47,960 nt of DNA from Herbiconiux sp. (GCF_023264895.1 NZ_JAHFUY010000028.1:10637-58596); one strand, 5' to 3'. Positions 36,770-46,200 are shown, counted from the stretch's first letter. Notes: generated from the letters alone by a model not told the origin. Translations and numbers: made by a program.

Positions 36770-37312
36770 ATGACCGACGATCAAGCCGAGCTGCTGCGGG
36801 CGGTGCACGATGCGCACGCGCCCGCGCTGCACCGCTACGTGCTCCGCCTCACCCGCGACGAGGGCTTCACCCAGGACGTGGTGCAGGAGGCGCTGCTGCG
36901 GGCCTGGAAGAAGCCCGCCATCCTCGAGCAGAGCGACGACGAGGCGCGGGCGTGGCTGTTCACCGTGGCCAGGAACCTCGTGATCGACGACCGCCGGAGC
37001 GCTCGGCACCAACGCGAGTTCGGCGTCGACGAGGTGCCGGACGGTCCGCGCGTGCGCGGCCTCGAAGGCACGGGCGCAGCCGACGGCACCGAGGCGATCG
37101 ACGCCGTGCTCGACCGCTGGCTGCTGGCCGACTCGCTGCAGGCCCTGAGCCTCGAGCACCGCGCCGTGGTGGTGCGCTCGTTCTACCTCGGCCAGTCGGC
37201 GGTCGAGATCGGGCGGCACGAGGGCATTCCGGCCGGCACCGTGCGGTCGCGGCTGCACTACGCACTGCGGGCACTGAGGCTCGCACTGCAGGAGAGGGGG
37301 GTGACGGAGTGA
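36770..37312 (+). CDS. ECF-type RNA polymerase sigma factor
   Basis: This 180-aa sigma-70 family factor has region 2 with VLRLTRDEGFTQDVVQEALLRAWKKP and ARAWLFTVARNLVIDDRR. Region 4 contains SLEHRAVVVRSFYLGQSAVEIGRHEGIPAGTVRSRLHYALRALR, the helix-turn-helix for -35 recognition. Its stop overlaps the GTG of the anti-sigma gene (GTGA), the classic cotranslated pair. The ATG at 36770 follows GGAGG about 10 nt upstream. Confidence 0.94.
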   Translation: MTDDQAELLRAVHDAHAPALHRYVLRLTRDEGFTQDVVQEALLRAWKKPAILEQSDDEARAWLFTVARNLVIDDRRSARHQREFGVDEVPDGPRVRGLEGTGAADGTEAIDAVLDRWLLADSLQALSLEHRAVVVRSFYLGQSAVEIGRHEGIPAGTVRSRLHYALRALRLALQERGVTE

Positions 37313-38073
37313 ACGACGAATTCAGCGACTGGGATGCCGCCTACGTGGCGGGGCTGCTGAGCCCCGACGAGCGGCGCAGCTTCGAGCGCCACCTGGCCGT
37401 GTGCCCCGCGTGCGCGAAGGCCGTGAGCGAGATCGCAGGCCTGCCCGGCCTCCTCGGCCGGCTCACTCCGGCGGAGGCGGAGGCGCTGCTTGCCGGCGAC
37501 CCCGTGCCGGGCTCCTCTTCTTCCTCGTCCTCGTCGTCGTCCTCGTCCTCGGAGGAGCCTGGTCGGGTGCAGGATCTCGCCCGCCGTGCGGGCCGCAGCC
37601 GACGGCGGGCGCGGCGGCGGCTCGGAGCCCTCGTGGCAGGCGGCGGCGTGCTCGTGGCGGCGGTGGGCCTGCTCGCCGGCATCGGGCTGGGATTCGGCGG
37701 CACCGCGCCGACGGCACCCGCACCCGAGGCCCAGGCCACGAGCACGGCCTCGCCCGGTGTCGTGCGCGCCATGGCCCAGGTGGAGCCAGGCTGGCTCGAC
37801 GCCGAGCTCACCGTCTCGGAGAAGGGCTGGGGCACGCGCTTCGACTGGAACTGCAGCTACCGCGTGGAGCCGACCGATGTCTACGAGCCGGTCGACTACG
37901 ACCTCGTGGTGACGGATGCGGAAGGAGTCGAGACCACGGTCGCGAGCTGGAGCGCGACGGGCACGGAGGCCGGCAGCCTGTCGGCCTCGACGCGGATCCC
38001 GACCACCGACATCCGCTCGGTCGACATCCGGCTCACGGACACCGACCGGCCGCTCGTGCGCACCACGCTCTGA
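37309..38073 (+). CDS. Zinc-finger anti-sigma factor with transmembrane domain
   Basis: The 254-aa membrane anti-sigma has an N-terminal zinc-binding domain: SDWDAAYVAGLLSPDERRSFERHLAVCPACAKA (HxxxCxxC). After it comes an unbroken run of 13 serines encoded by TCN codons (37512-37550), then a basic stretch RRAGRSRRRARRRLGAL. One membrane helix (VAGGGVLVAAVGLLAGIGLGF) precedes an extracytoplasmic domain (MAQVEPGWLDAELTVSEKGWG...). It holds the sigma factor inactive at the membrane until an envelope signal. The GTG start lies within the sigma stop. Confidence 0.9.
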   Translation: MNDEFSDWDAAYVAGLLSPDERRSFERHLAVCPACAKAVSEIAGLPGLLGRLTPAEAEALLAGDPVPGSSSSSSSSSSSSSEEPGRVQDLARRAGRSRRRARRRLGALVAGGGVLVAAVGLLAGIGLGFGGTAPTAPAPEAQATSTASPGVVRAMAQVEPGWLDAELTVSEKGWGTRFDWNCSYRVEPTDVYEPVDYDLVVTDAEGVETTVASWSATGTEAGSLSASTRIPTTDIRSVDIRLTDTDRPLVRTTL

Positions 38074-38120
38074 GCCGTCACGTAACGCGCCGGACATACG
38101 GGGTGCGGCATCATGGAGTC

Positions 38121-39500
38121 GTGCATCTGTTCGTGAACGGGACCGGGTCGGCGGTCTCCGGCGAGTTGAGCATCCCGGTCTCGAAGTACCACGCCCACCG
38201 GGCCCTCGTGCTCGCCTCGCTCGCGCCGGGCCGGAGCGTCATCACCGGGCTCTCGGACACCCGCCAGGTGGTCTGGACCATCGGCGTGCTGCGGGCGCTC
38301 GGCACCCGGATCGACGTGACCGCCGAGGGCTACGTCGTGCACGGCGGCCCCTACGACACGAGCGGGAACGTCGTCGACCACGGGTCGAGCTCGGCCGGCG
38401 GGGTGCTGAACGTCGGATCCTCCGGCACCACGCTCTACTTCATGACCGGGCTCGCCGCGCTGGCCGACAAGCCGCTCACGCTCACGGGCATGAAGTACTT
38501 CCAGCGCCGGCCGATCAAGGCGCTGCTCGACTCGCTCGACTCGCTCGGCATCCGCTACCGCGCCGAGAACGACAGGCCGCCCATCACCGTGCAGCCCGGG
38601 CGGCCCACCGGAGGGCACGTGCGGATCGCCGGCACGCTCTCGCAGTGGATCTCGGGGCTGCTGCTCGTGGCGCCCTTCGCCGGGCGGGAGACGACCATCG
38701 AGATCGTGGGCGAGCTCAACGAGCAGCCCTACGTGGAGCTCACGGTGCACATGATGCGGCAGTTCGGGCTCGCGGTGGAGCACTCCGATGACTGGCGGCA
38801 CTTCACCGTGCCGGCGGGACAGACGGCCGCGCCGACCCACTACGTCATCCCGCCCGACATCGGCTCGGCGGCGTTCGGGCTGGCCGCCACCGCGCTCCAC
38901 CCCTCGAACGTGCTGTTCCGCGGGCTCTCGGCCACGACGGGTGCCGACACGGATCACCCCGAGGCCGACTTCCTCGACATCGTGTCGGGCATGGGGCTCC
39001 CGCTCGAGACGGATGCGGCGACCGGGTTCGTGCGCGTGCGGCACGACGGGGTCGACCTGCAGCCCGTGGATCTCGACTGCCGTCGCATCCCGGACCTCCT
39101 GCCCGTGGTCTCGGCGCTCGCGACCTTCGCGCGGGGCACGTCGACGCTCCGCACGATCGGGCACATCCGGCTGAAGGAGAGCGACCGGGTGAACGCCATG
39201 CTGCAGCTCAACAAGCTCGGCGGAGACCTCGTCGACGAGGGCGACACCCTCACCGTGCGGGGAGTCGACGGGCTCCGGGGCGCACCGATGTCGTCGTTCA
39301 ACGACCACCGGGTGCTCATGTCGCTCGCCGTGGCGGCCACGCGTGCCGAGGGCGAGTCGCGGCTGACGTATCCGCGGGCCTACCGGATCTCGTACCCGAC
39401 GTTCCTCGACGCGATGAACGGGGTGGGGCTCGACCTGTCGATCACCTCGGTGCAGGAGCGCACGGCGACCGCCGAGGCGCCCTCGGTGGTCGCATCATGA
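38121..39500 (+). CDS. EPSP synthase-like protein, divergent active site (AnsK/PlmK-type candidate)
   Basis: This 459-aa protein has the two-domain EPSP synthase fold. It keeps K22 and R27 in VSKYHAHRAL (canonical SKSxSNRAL), QRRPIKALLDSLDSLGI, TLSQWISGLLLVAPFA, PPDIGSAAFGL, RLKESDRV and NDHRVLMSLA. Two positions that contact ligands in EPSP synthase look changed by eye alignment: S23 is Tyr, and the Lys near the end (K411 in E. coli) falls at Ile in RISYPTFLD. So it probably does not make EPSP for aromatic amino acids. Related proteins sit in CHC-CoA clusters of Streptomyces. The GTG at 38121 was chosen by frame and conserved start. Its stop overlaps the next gene (ATGA). Confidence 0.85.
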   Translation: MHLFVNGTGSAVSGELSIPVSKYHAHRALVLASLAPGRSVITGLSDTRQVVWTIGVLRALGTRIDVTAEGYVVHGGPYDTSGNVVDHGSSSAGGVLNVGSSGTTLYFMTGLAALADKPLTLTGMKYFQRRPIKALLDSLDSLGIRYRAENDRPPITVQPGRPTGGHVRIAGTLSQWISGLLLVAPFAGRETTIEIVGELNEQPYVELTVHMMRQFGLAVEHSDDWRHFTVPAGQTAAPTHYVIPPDIGSAAFGLAATALHPSNVLFRGLSATTGADTDHPEADFLDIVSGMGLPLETDAATGFVRVRHDGVDLQPVDLDCRRIPDLLPVVSALATFARGTSTLRTIGHIRLKESDRVNAMLQLNKLGGDLVDEGDTLTVRGVDGLRGAPMSSFNDHRVLMSLAVAATRAEGESRLTYPRAYRISYPTFLDAMNGVGLDLSITSVQERTATAEAPSVVAS

Positions 39501-41242
39501 CGGAGACCGCGGCGGGCCCTGGCGACGCCGGGCTCACGGCGCCTGTGGACGAGCTCGTCGAGGCGGATGCGACGGCGGCGGCCGTCATCGAGGTCGGCGA
39601 CCGGCCCGTGACCCTCAGGCGCGACGAGCTGCGGAGGCGGGCCGACGGCGTCTCGGCGCTGCTGCTGCGGCTCGGGGTGCGGTCGGGCGAGGCCGTCGCG
39701 TTCCAGCTGCCGAACTGGGCGGAGACCGTGGCGGTGACCCTCGGGGTGCTGCAGATCGGCGCCGTCGTGGCCCCCGTGATGCCGGTCTTCGGCGAACGCG
39801 AGGTGGCGATGGTGCTCGCGCGCTCGAAGGCCAGGGTGCTCATCGCGCCGCGCTCGTTCCGCGGGCGCCGGCACGCGGCCGAGGTGGCGGGCGTCGTGGC
39901 GGAGGCCTCCCGGCAGGAGCGACCGCTCGCGCTCGAGCACGTGGTCGTGGTGGGAGACGTGGATCCCGCGGGCGCGGTGCGCGCGGGCTCGAGTTCGAGC
40001 GCCGGCTCTGGCCCCTTCGTGCCGCCGACCACCCCCGGGCTGCAGCTCGCCTGGCACGACTTCGACACGGATGCCGCCCCGGATTCGGCTCCGGCTTCGG
40101 CTCCGGATGCGGCGTCGCGGGCCGAGATCGAGCGACGCCGGCCGGGCGCCGACGACATCGCGCAGCTGCTCTTCACCTCGGGCACCACGGGCGAGCCCAA
40201 GGGCGTGCAGCACCGGCACGGCACGCTCGCCCTCGCCACCGCGCTCGAGATCGCCCACCTCGGTCTCGGCGCCGACGACCGCATCTTCATCCCCTCGCCG
40301 CTCGCCCACCAGACCGGCTTCCTCTACGGGCTCCTGCTCAGCTGGCGGCTCGGCGTCGCGGCGGTCGTGCAGCCGGTGTGGGATGCCGGGGTCGCCCTCG
40401 ACCAGGCCTTCCGCCGGGAAGGTGCCACGTTCGTGCAGGCGGCCACGCCGTTCCTGATGGACGTCGTCGCGGCCGTCGAGGTGGGGGCTCCCCCGCCCTC
40501 GAGCCTGCGCATCTTCGTCGCCACCGGCGCCGCGGTGCCGCGCGAGCTCGCAGCCCGCGCCACCGGTGTGCTCGGCGCGGCGGTGCTCGGGGCGTTCGGC
40601 ACCACCGAGACCTGCCTCGGCACGCTCTCGGCGCCCACCGACCCGCCGGGCTCCGCCTGGGGAACCGACGGCCGGCCGCTCGCCGGCATCCGCGTGCGCA
40701 TCGTCGACGACGAGGGGGCCGAGCTCCCCGCCGGACACGAGGGCGACTACGAGCTCTCGAGCCCCACGATGTTCCTCGGCTACCTCGACCGCCCCGACCT
40801 CACCGCCGAGGTGTTCACCGCCGACGGCTGGTACCGCACGGGCGACCGGGCCGTGCTCGACGCCGACGGGTTCCTGCACATCACGGGGCGGGTGAAGGAT
40901 GTCATCAACCGCGGCGGCGAGAAGGTGCCGGTGGTCGAGATCGAGAACCTGCTGTTCGCGCATCCGGCTGTGAGAGACGTGGCCATCGTGGCCATGCCCG
41001 ACCCCCGCCTCGGCGAGCGCGCGTGCGCGTTCGTGGTGGCCGCCGATCCGGCGCATCCGCTCGGGTTCGCCGAGCTGCAGGGCTATCTCGGCGAGCGGGG
41101 CGTGTCGAAGTACTACTGGCCGGAGCGACTCGAGACCATCGGGGAGCTGCCGCGCAACGCGGTGGGCAAGATCCAGAAGAACCTGCTGCGGGAGCGCGCC
41201 GCCGCGCTCGTGGAGCGCGAGCGACAGAAGGAGAGTGCGTGA
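39497..41242 (+). CDS. Acyl-CoA ligase (cyclohexanecarboxylate-CoA ligase-like)
   Basis: This 581-aa ANL-family ligase shows LLFTSGTTGEPKGVQHRHG, GAFGTTETCLGTLS, WYRTGDRAVLDADGFLHITGRVKDVINRGGEKVP and the C-terminal catalytic lysine in PRNAVGKIQKNLL. Its overall tenor is that of AliA/DhbE-like ligases acting on ring acids. It overlaps the EPSP-synthase-like gene by 4 nt (ATGA) and the acyl-CoA dehydrogenase by 4 nt (GTGA), so the three proteins are made together. It presumably activates the carboxylate of a shikimate-derived ring acid as a CoA thioester. An Ala/Ser-rich insertion lies near residue 165-215. Confidence 0.88.
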   Translation: MTETAAGPGDAGLTAPVDELVEADATAAAVIEVGDRPVTLRRDELRRRADGVSALLLRLGVRSGEAVAFQLPNWAETVAVTLGVLQIGAVVAPVMPVFGEREVAMVLARSKARVLIAPRSFRGRRHAAEVAGVVAEASRQERPLALEHVVVVGDVDPAGAVRAGSSSSAGSGPFVPPTTPGLQLAWHDFDTDAAPDSAPASAPDAASRAEIERRRPGADDIAQLLFTSGTTGEPKGVQHRHGTLALATALEIAHLGLGADDRIFIPSPLAHQTGFLYGLLLSWRLGVAAVVQPVWDAGVALDQAFRREGATFVQAATPFLMDVVAAVEVGAPPPSSLRIFVATGAAVPRELAARATGVLGAAVLGAFGTTETCLGTLSAPTDPPGSAWGTDGRPLAGIRVRIVDDEGAELPAGHEGDYELSSPTMFLGYLDRPDLTAEVFTADGWYRTGDRAVLDADGFLHITGRVKDVINRGGEKVPVVEIENLLFAHPAVRDVAIVAMPDPRLGERACAFVVAADPAHPLGFAELQGYLGERGVSKYYWPERLETIGELPRNAVGKIQKNLLRERAAALVERERQKESA

Positions 41243-42405
41243 GCGTGAGTGCGAGCGACACGGAGTTCGAACAGCTGAAGGCCGAGCTCGACGCCTGGGT
41301 GCGCGGGCCCGGCGAGGAGTGGTCGGAGCGCATCGAGGAGCTCGGCGACGTGCCCGCGGAGCTCTACGCCGAGCTCCGCGACCGGGGCTGGCTGAGCCTC
41401 GCCGCCCCCGAGGAGCTCGGCGGGCGCGGCATCCCGTTCGCCCGCTATCTGGAGCTGCTCGAGATCATCTCGCGCTCGCACGGGTCGATCCGGATGCTCG
41501 TGCACGTCAACAACGGCCTCTGGCGCGCCATGGCGCCGTTCGTCGACGACGCACAGCGCGAGGTGCTGAAGCGCGCCGTGAGCGGTGAGGAGCTCGTGGC
41601 CTTCACGCTCACCGAGGCCACCGCGGGAACCGGGGCCGATATCCGAAGCACCGTGCGCCGGGACGGCGACGTCTACCTACTGAACGGCGAGAAGCACCTC
41701 ATCACCTTCGGCGTGAAGGCCGACCGCTGGCTGCTCTTCGCGCGGCTCGAGGGCAGCACCGGGGCCGAGGGCACCGTGGCGCTGCTCGTGCCGAACTCCG
41801 GCCTGCCAGGCGCCGAGGTGATCGACGACTCGGACACGATGGGCGTGCGCGGCACCGACCACGCGATCCTGCGCTTCACCGACACCCCCGTGCCCGTCTC
41901 GGCGCGCATCGGCGCCGAGGGCGAGGGGCTCGCCGTGGCGCTCGGCGGGTTCCTGCTGCCGAGCCGGGTCTCGGTGGCGATGAGCTGCGTGGGGCTCGCC
42001 GAGCGGGCCCAGGAGCTCGCGGCGTCCTACGCGCTCACCCGCACGACGTTCGGCAAGACGCTCGCCGAGCGGCCCGTCATCCAGGCCTACCTGGCCGAGA
42101 ACTACGCCGACATCGCCGCCGCCCGGGCCCTCGTGCTCGAGGCGGCGCGCGCCTACGAGCGCTCGGCACCGGATGCGGCGGCGCTGTCGAGCGCGTCGAA
42201 GATCGTGGCCGTCGACATGCTCGGGCGGGTCACCGACCGGGCGCTGCAGATCCACGGCGGGCAGGGCTACTGGCGGCGCAACGCGATCGAGCGGGTGTAC
42301 CGCGACGCCAGGGCGCAGCGCTTCGAGGAGGGCACCAACGAGATCCAGAAGACGGTGGTGGCTCGCGCGGTGCTCGCCACCGCCCGCGCCCGCGCCGCCG
42401 GGTAG
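41239..42405 (+). CDS. Acyl-CoA dehydrogenase family protein
   Basis: This 388-aa FAD enzyme has the acyl-CoA dehydrogenase architecture: helical N-terminus (AELYAELRDRGWLSLAAPEELGGRG), the middle beta domain (AFTLTEATAGTGADIRSTVRRDGDVYLLNGEKHLIT) and the C-terminal helical domain with TTFGKTLAERPVIQAYLAENYADIAAARAL. The catalytic Glu motif is RFEEGTNEIQKTV. It follows the ligase with a GTGA overlap; a second GTG two codons on is an alternative start. In the proposed CHC-CoA route it would dehydrogenate or reduce a ring-acyl-CoA intermediate. Confidence 0.9.
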   Translation: MSVSASDTEFEQLKAELDAWVRGPGEEWSERIEELGDVPAELYAELRDRGWLSLAAPEELGGRGIPFARYLELLEIISRSHGSIRMLVHVNNGLWRAMAPFVDDAQREVLKRAVSGEELVAFTLTEATAGTGADIRSTVRRDGDVYLLNGEKHLITFGVKADRWLLFARLEGSTGAEGTVALLVPNSGLPGAEVIDDSDTMGVRGTDHAILRFTDTPVPVSARIGAEGEGLAVALGGFLLPSRVSVAMSCVGLAERAQELAASYALTRTTFGKTLAERPVIQAYLAENYADIAAARALVLEAARAYERSAPDAAALSSASKIVAVDMLGRVTDRALQIHGGQGYWRRNAIERVYRDARAQRFEEGTNEIQKTVVARAVLATARARAAG

Positions 42406-42414
42406 CGTGAGGGG

Positions 42415-43074
42415 ATGCTCAATCTGCTGCATCTCGACTCCTCCGCCGGCTCCGTTGAGCGCTCGCGCTCGCGGGCGATCGGCCGCACCTTCAGCGAGGC
42501 GTGGCTGAAGGCGGCGGTGGGCAACACCGTGACGCATCGCGATCTGCACCGCGACCCGCTGCCCCACCTCGCCGACGACTCGCTGCACTGGCCGCCGCGG
42601 CTCCGGCACGCCGAGGCCGCGCCTCCCGCCGACGCCGAGGCGCTGCAGGCGTCGCTCATCGCCGAGCTGCTCGCCGCCGACGTGCTGCTCGTGGGCGCTC
42701 CGCTCTACAACTACTCGCTGCCGTCGTCGCTCAAGGCGTGGATCGACAACATCCACGTGCCGGGCGTCACCGCGCCCTTCGACGGCGACACGCAGCCGCT
42801 CGCCGGCCGACCCGCCGTGATCGTGACGAGCCGCGGCGCCTCCTACGACGCGGGCTCCCCCACCGAGGGCTGGGACCACGAGGTGCCCGCCCTCCGTCTC
42901 GTGCTCGGCACCGCCCTCGGCATGGAGATCACTGTGATCGAGACGAACCTCACCCTCGCGGGCGACGTGCCCGCCCTCGCGCCGCAGCTCCCCCGCTCCG
43001 AGGCCGAACTCGCCGCCGCCCACGCCGAGGCCGCCGCCCAGGCGGCCCGCCTCGGCGCACCGCGCCCCGCCTGA
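42415..43074 (+). CDS. FMN-dependent NADH-azoreductase / NAD(P)H dehydrogenase family protein
   Basis: This 219-aa flavodoxin-fold protein resembles AzoR. LLHLDSSAGSVERSRSRAIGRTF forms the FMN phosphate loop, PLYNYSLPSSLKAWIDNIH is the family core near residue 100, and VIVTSRGASYDAGSP follows. It reduces quinones or azo compounds with NAD(P)H in known members. TAGCGT lies 6 nt before the ATG, with a GAGGGG purine block between, so it may be separately transcribed as a leaderless mRNA or read through from the dehydrogenase. Whether it supplies a reductase step to the ring-acyl pathway is unknown. Confidence 0.88.
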   Translation: MLNLLHLDSSAGSVERSRSRAIGRTFSEAWLKAAVGNTVTHRDLHRDPLPHLADDSLHWPPRLRHAEAAPPADAEALQASLIAELLAADVLLVGAPLYNYSLPSSLKAWIDNIHVPGVTAPFDGDTQPLAGRPAVIVTSRGASYDAGSPTEGWDHEVPALRLVLGTALGMEITVIETNLTLAGDVPALAPQLPRSEAELAAAHAEAAAQAARLGAPRPA

Positions 43075-43116
43075 CGCCGCCCGACGGCGGCTGGCGGTTC
43101 TGAACGCGGAGAAAGA

Positions 43117-43167
43117 CGAACGTCGCGCCGACCGGCCCCGTAGGGAGCTCGGTCGGCGCGACGTTCG
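43117..43167. terminator. 18-bp perfect inverted repeat between convergent genes (first hairpin)
   Basis: Arms CGAACGTCGCGCCGACCG (43117-43134) and its complement (43150-43167) flank a 15-nt loop. It is 43 nt downstream of the azoreductase stop and ahead of the phosphatase stop, so it probably terminates both transcripts. A T-run is present only weakly. Confidence 0.7.
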
Positions 43168-43178
43168 CCATTGTCCGC

Positions 43179-43204
43179 GCGCGGTGCCCGGAGGGGCACC
43201 GCGC
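43179..43204. terminator. Second hairpin between convergent genes
   Basis: GCGCGGTGCCC (43179-43189) and its complement (43194-43204) flank a 4-nt loop, 7 bp before the phosphatase stop. It may act together with the first hairpin. Confidence 0.6.
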
Positions 43205-43211
43205 GGTGGCG

Positions 43212-46200
43212 CTACTCCCCCCGCTGCAGGGCGATGAGGCCCGTCGGGAAGCGGTCGCGGGCCGACACGTAGACCTTGCCGAGCTTCTCGTCGACCGAGA
43301 CCCCGTAGACCTTGTTGCCGTAGGCGGTGCCCGGGAAGTTCGCGATCTCGGTGAGATCCGCGGCCTTCAGCACCCGGATGCCGCTGTTCTCGAAGGTGTC
43401 ACGCGAGTGACCCACGTACACGCGGCCCGCCGCACCGTCGACGTCGACCGACCGGTAGTCGGGCGCCGCCACCGCGAGCGACTGCAGCAGCTCGAACGAC
43501 GTCGCGTCGTAGACGCGGATGCCCTCCGTGCCCCCGGCGTTGTCGTTCGTGACGTAGAGGCGGTTCGAGGCGGAGTCGACGGCGATGCCGTGGCTCTGCC
43601 AGGTGCCCGCACTCGCCGTCTCGACCGTCTGGATCGCGGCCCCGGTCGCGGCGTCCATGACCGTGAAGCCCGTGCCCCTGGTCGCGCCGTAGACGCGTCC
43701 GGTGGCCAGATCGACGTCGAGGCCCCGCACGTTGGCGCCGAACGCGAACGGTCCGCGCTTCACGGTGTCGGTCGCGAGGTCGAGCACGATCCACGACGCA
43801 CCGTAGGCGACATACAGCTCGCCCGTGGCGGAGTCGATCGCGACGTCGCGCACGCCCTCGGTCTCGGCACCCGGGATCGCGTGGGTCGCGACCACCGTGT
43901 CCGTCGCCGGGTCGATCTCGAGCACGCGCGCCGGGCGCTGCTCGTTGCCGACGAAGAGGTGACCGGTGGCCGGGTCGACGACCGAGCCGACCGGCTTCTG
44001 GTCGAGGTCGGGCGCGCTCTCGGACGACGGGATCGCCCCGAGCGGCGTGGGCGTGTAGCCCGTGCCGGCCGGCGGCTCCGGATCCGTCGGGTCGGTGGGA
44101 TCGGTGGGATCCGTCGGGTCGGTCGGATCGGTGGGGTCGGTCGGATCCGTGGGGTCAGTCGGGTCGACCGGCCCCTCGACGCCCCGGCGCTGCGAGATCG
44201 TCACCGAGACCGCGTCGAGCTCGGAGCCGGGCGGGTTGAGGCGGAAGTCACGGTTCGAGACGAACACCCGCTGACGCTCCTCGTCGACCGAGATGCCGTA
44301 GCCGTCCTTGCCGTACATCGGGTCGGCGAAGTCGCCGAGCAGCGCTCCCGTGTGCACGTCGTGCACCGCGAACCCTCCGGATCCCGCGGCCGTTCCGGTG
44401 TAGCCCACGTAGACCAGGCCGTTCGTGGAGTCGATGTCGAGCTGACGTGCATTCACACGCCCCTTCGACTCCCAGAGCTGCTCGAAGCCCGCATCCACGT
44501 CGAACGCGGCGACCTGCACGATGTCGGGAACATCCTCGAAGAAGGATGTCGCGACATATCCGTTCGCCGGGTCGGCGGCCACGTAGTACGCACCCGCCGT
44601 GCCGTCGATCACACCGATCGACTCGCCCGTCTCGGCATCCAGCACCTCGACACCACGCGAAGGCATCGCACCATAGACGTAGCCCCGCACGGGGTCGACG
44701 TCGATCGAACGGTTCGACTCGAGGAACGAGAACGGACCGCGCACGATCTGACCGAACGTCGCATCCGCGATCGACACGACCAGCCAGTTGCGGTTCTGCT
44801 GACCGACGTACAGCAGCTCCTTCTCGTCATCGATACCCAGGTCGCGGATGTTCTCCGGCAGCGTGATCGTGCGCAGGATCTCATCGGTCTCGGGATCCAT
44901 CTCGAAGATGTTCTGCCGGTTCTGGTCGCCCAGGTACAGAACGTCCTTCGAGGCCGAGTAGGCGGATCCGGCCGGCAGCGCCGCGTTCGACTTGTTCACC
45001 GAGTCGAGAGACCCGACGGTGTCGTAGGCGAGCGTCTCCGGAAGGATGCGCTCGGAGACCGTCACCGAGACCGCGTCGAGCTCGGAGCCGGGCGGGTTGA
45101 GGCGGAAGTCGCGGTTCGAGACGAACACGCGCTGGCGCTCCTCGTCGACCGAGATGCCGTAGCCGTCCTTGCCGTACTTCGGGTCGGCGAAGTCGCCGAG
45201 CAGCGCTCCCGTGTGCACGTCGTGCACCGAGAAGCCGCCGGTTCCCACGGCCGTTCCGGTGTAGCCCACGTAGAGCAGACCGTTCGTGGAGTCGACGTCG
45301 AGCTGACGCGCCTTCACGCGGGTGGTCTTCTCCCACTCGAGAGCGAAGCCGTCCTCGACGTCGTAGGTCTTCAGCTGCACCGCATCCGCCGTCTCCTGGA
45401 AGAGCGTGGTTGTGACTAGTCCGTTGACCGGGTCGGCAGCGACGTAGTACGCATCTTCCGTGCCGTCGATCACACCGATCGACTCACCCGTCTCCGCATC
45501 CAGCACCTCGACACCACGCGACGGCATCGCACCGTAGACGTAGCCCCGCACGGGGTCGACGTCGATCGAACGGTTCGACTCGAGGAACGAGAACGGACCG
45601 CGCACGACCTGACCGAACGTCGCATCCGCGATGGACACGACCAGCCAGTTGCGGTTCTGCTGACCGACGTACAGCAGCTCCTTCTCGTCGTCGATACCCA
45701 GGTCGCGGATGTTCTCCGGCAGCGTGATCGTGCGCAGGATCTCATCGGTCTCCGGGTCCATCTCGAAGATGTTCCGGCCGTTCTGGTCGCCCAGGTACAG
45801 CACGTCCTTCGCCTCCGAGAAGGCGGAGCCCGCGGGCAGGGTGGCGTTCGACTTGTTCACCGAGTCGAGCGACGAGATGACCTCGTAGTCGACGGTCTTG
45901 ACCGGATCGGTCGGATCCGTCGGGTCGGTGGGATCGGTCGGATCCGGGTTCGGCGTGCAGCCGAGGCACGGTCCACCGGGGTCGGACGGGTCGATCGTCT
46001 GGGGCGCGGTGTCGTCGGTCACGGCCTTGCCGGCGTCGTTCTTGACGATCGTGAGACCGTCGAAGTACTGGCCGTCGGCCGTGCGCGACTCGTAGCGCAT
46101 GGTGTCGCCCGCGACGTCGATGAGCTGGTAGAGCTCCACGCCGCCCTGCAGCTTCTTCAGGTGCGCGTCGTTCTCGGTCCAGAGGCGGGGGCCCGCTCCG

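Noticed and set aside
37512..37550. Phase-variable frameshift tract
   Set aside because: The repeats are trinucleotides, so slippage changes length and not reading frame; kept only as a length-variation note.
44082..44168. Short repeats that could be taken for a CRISPR array
   Set aside because: These are 9-bp units encoding Asp-Pro-Thr in frame within the phosphatase gene, with no spacers and no cas genes.
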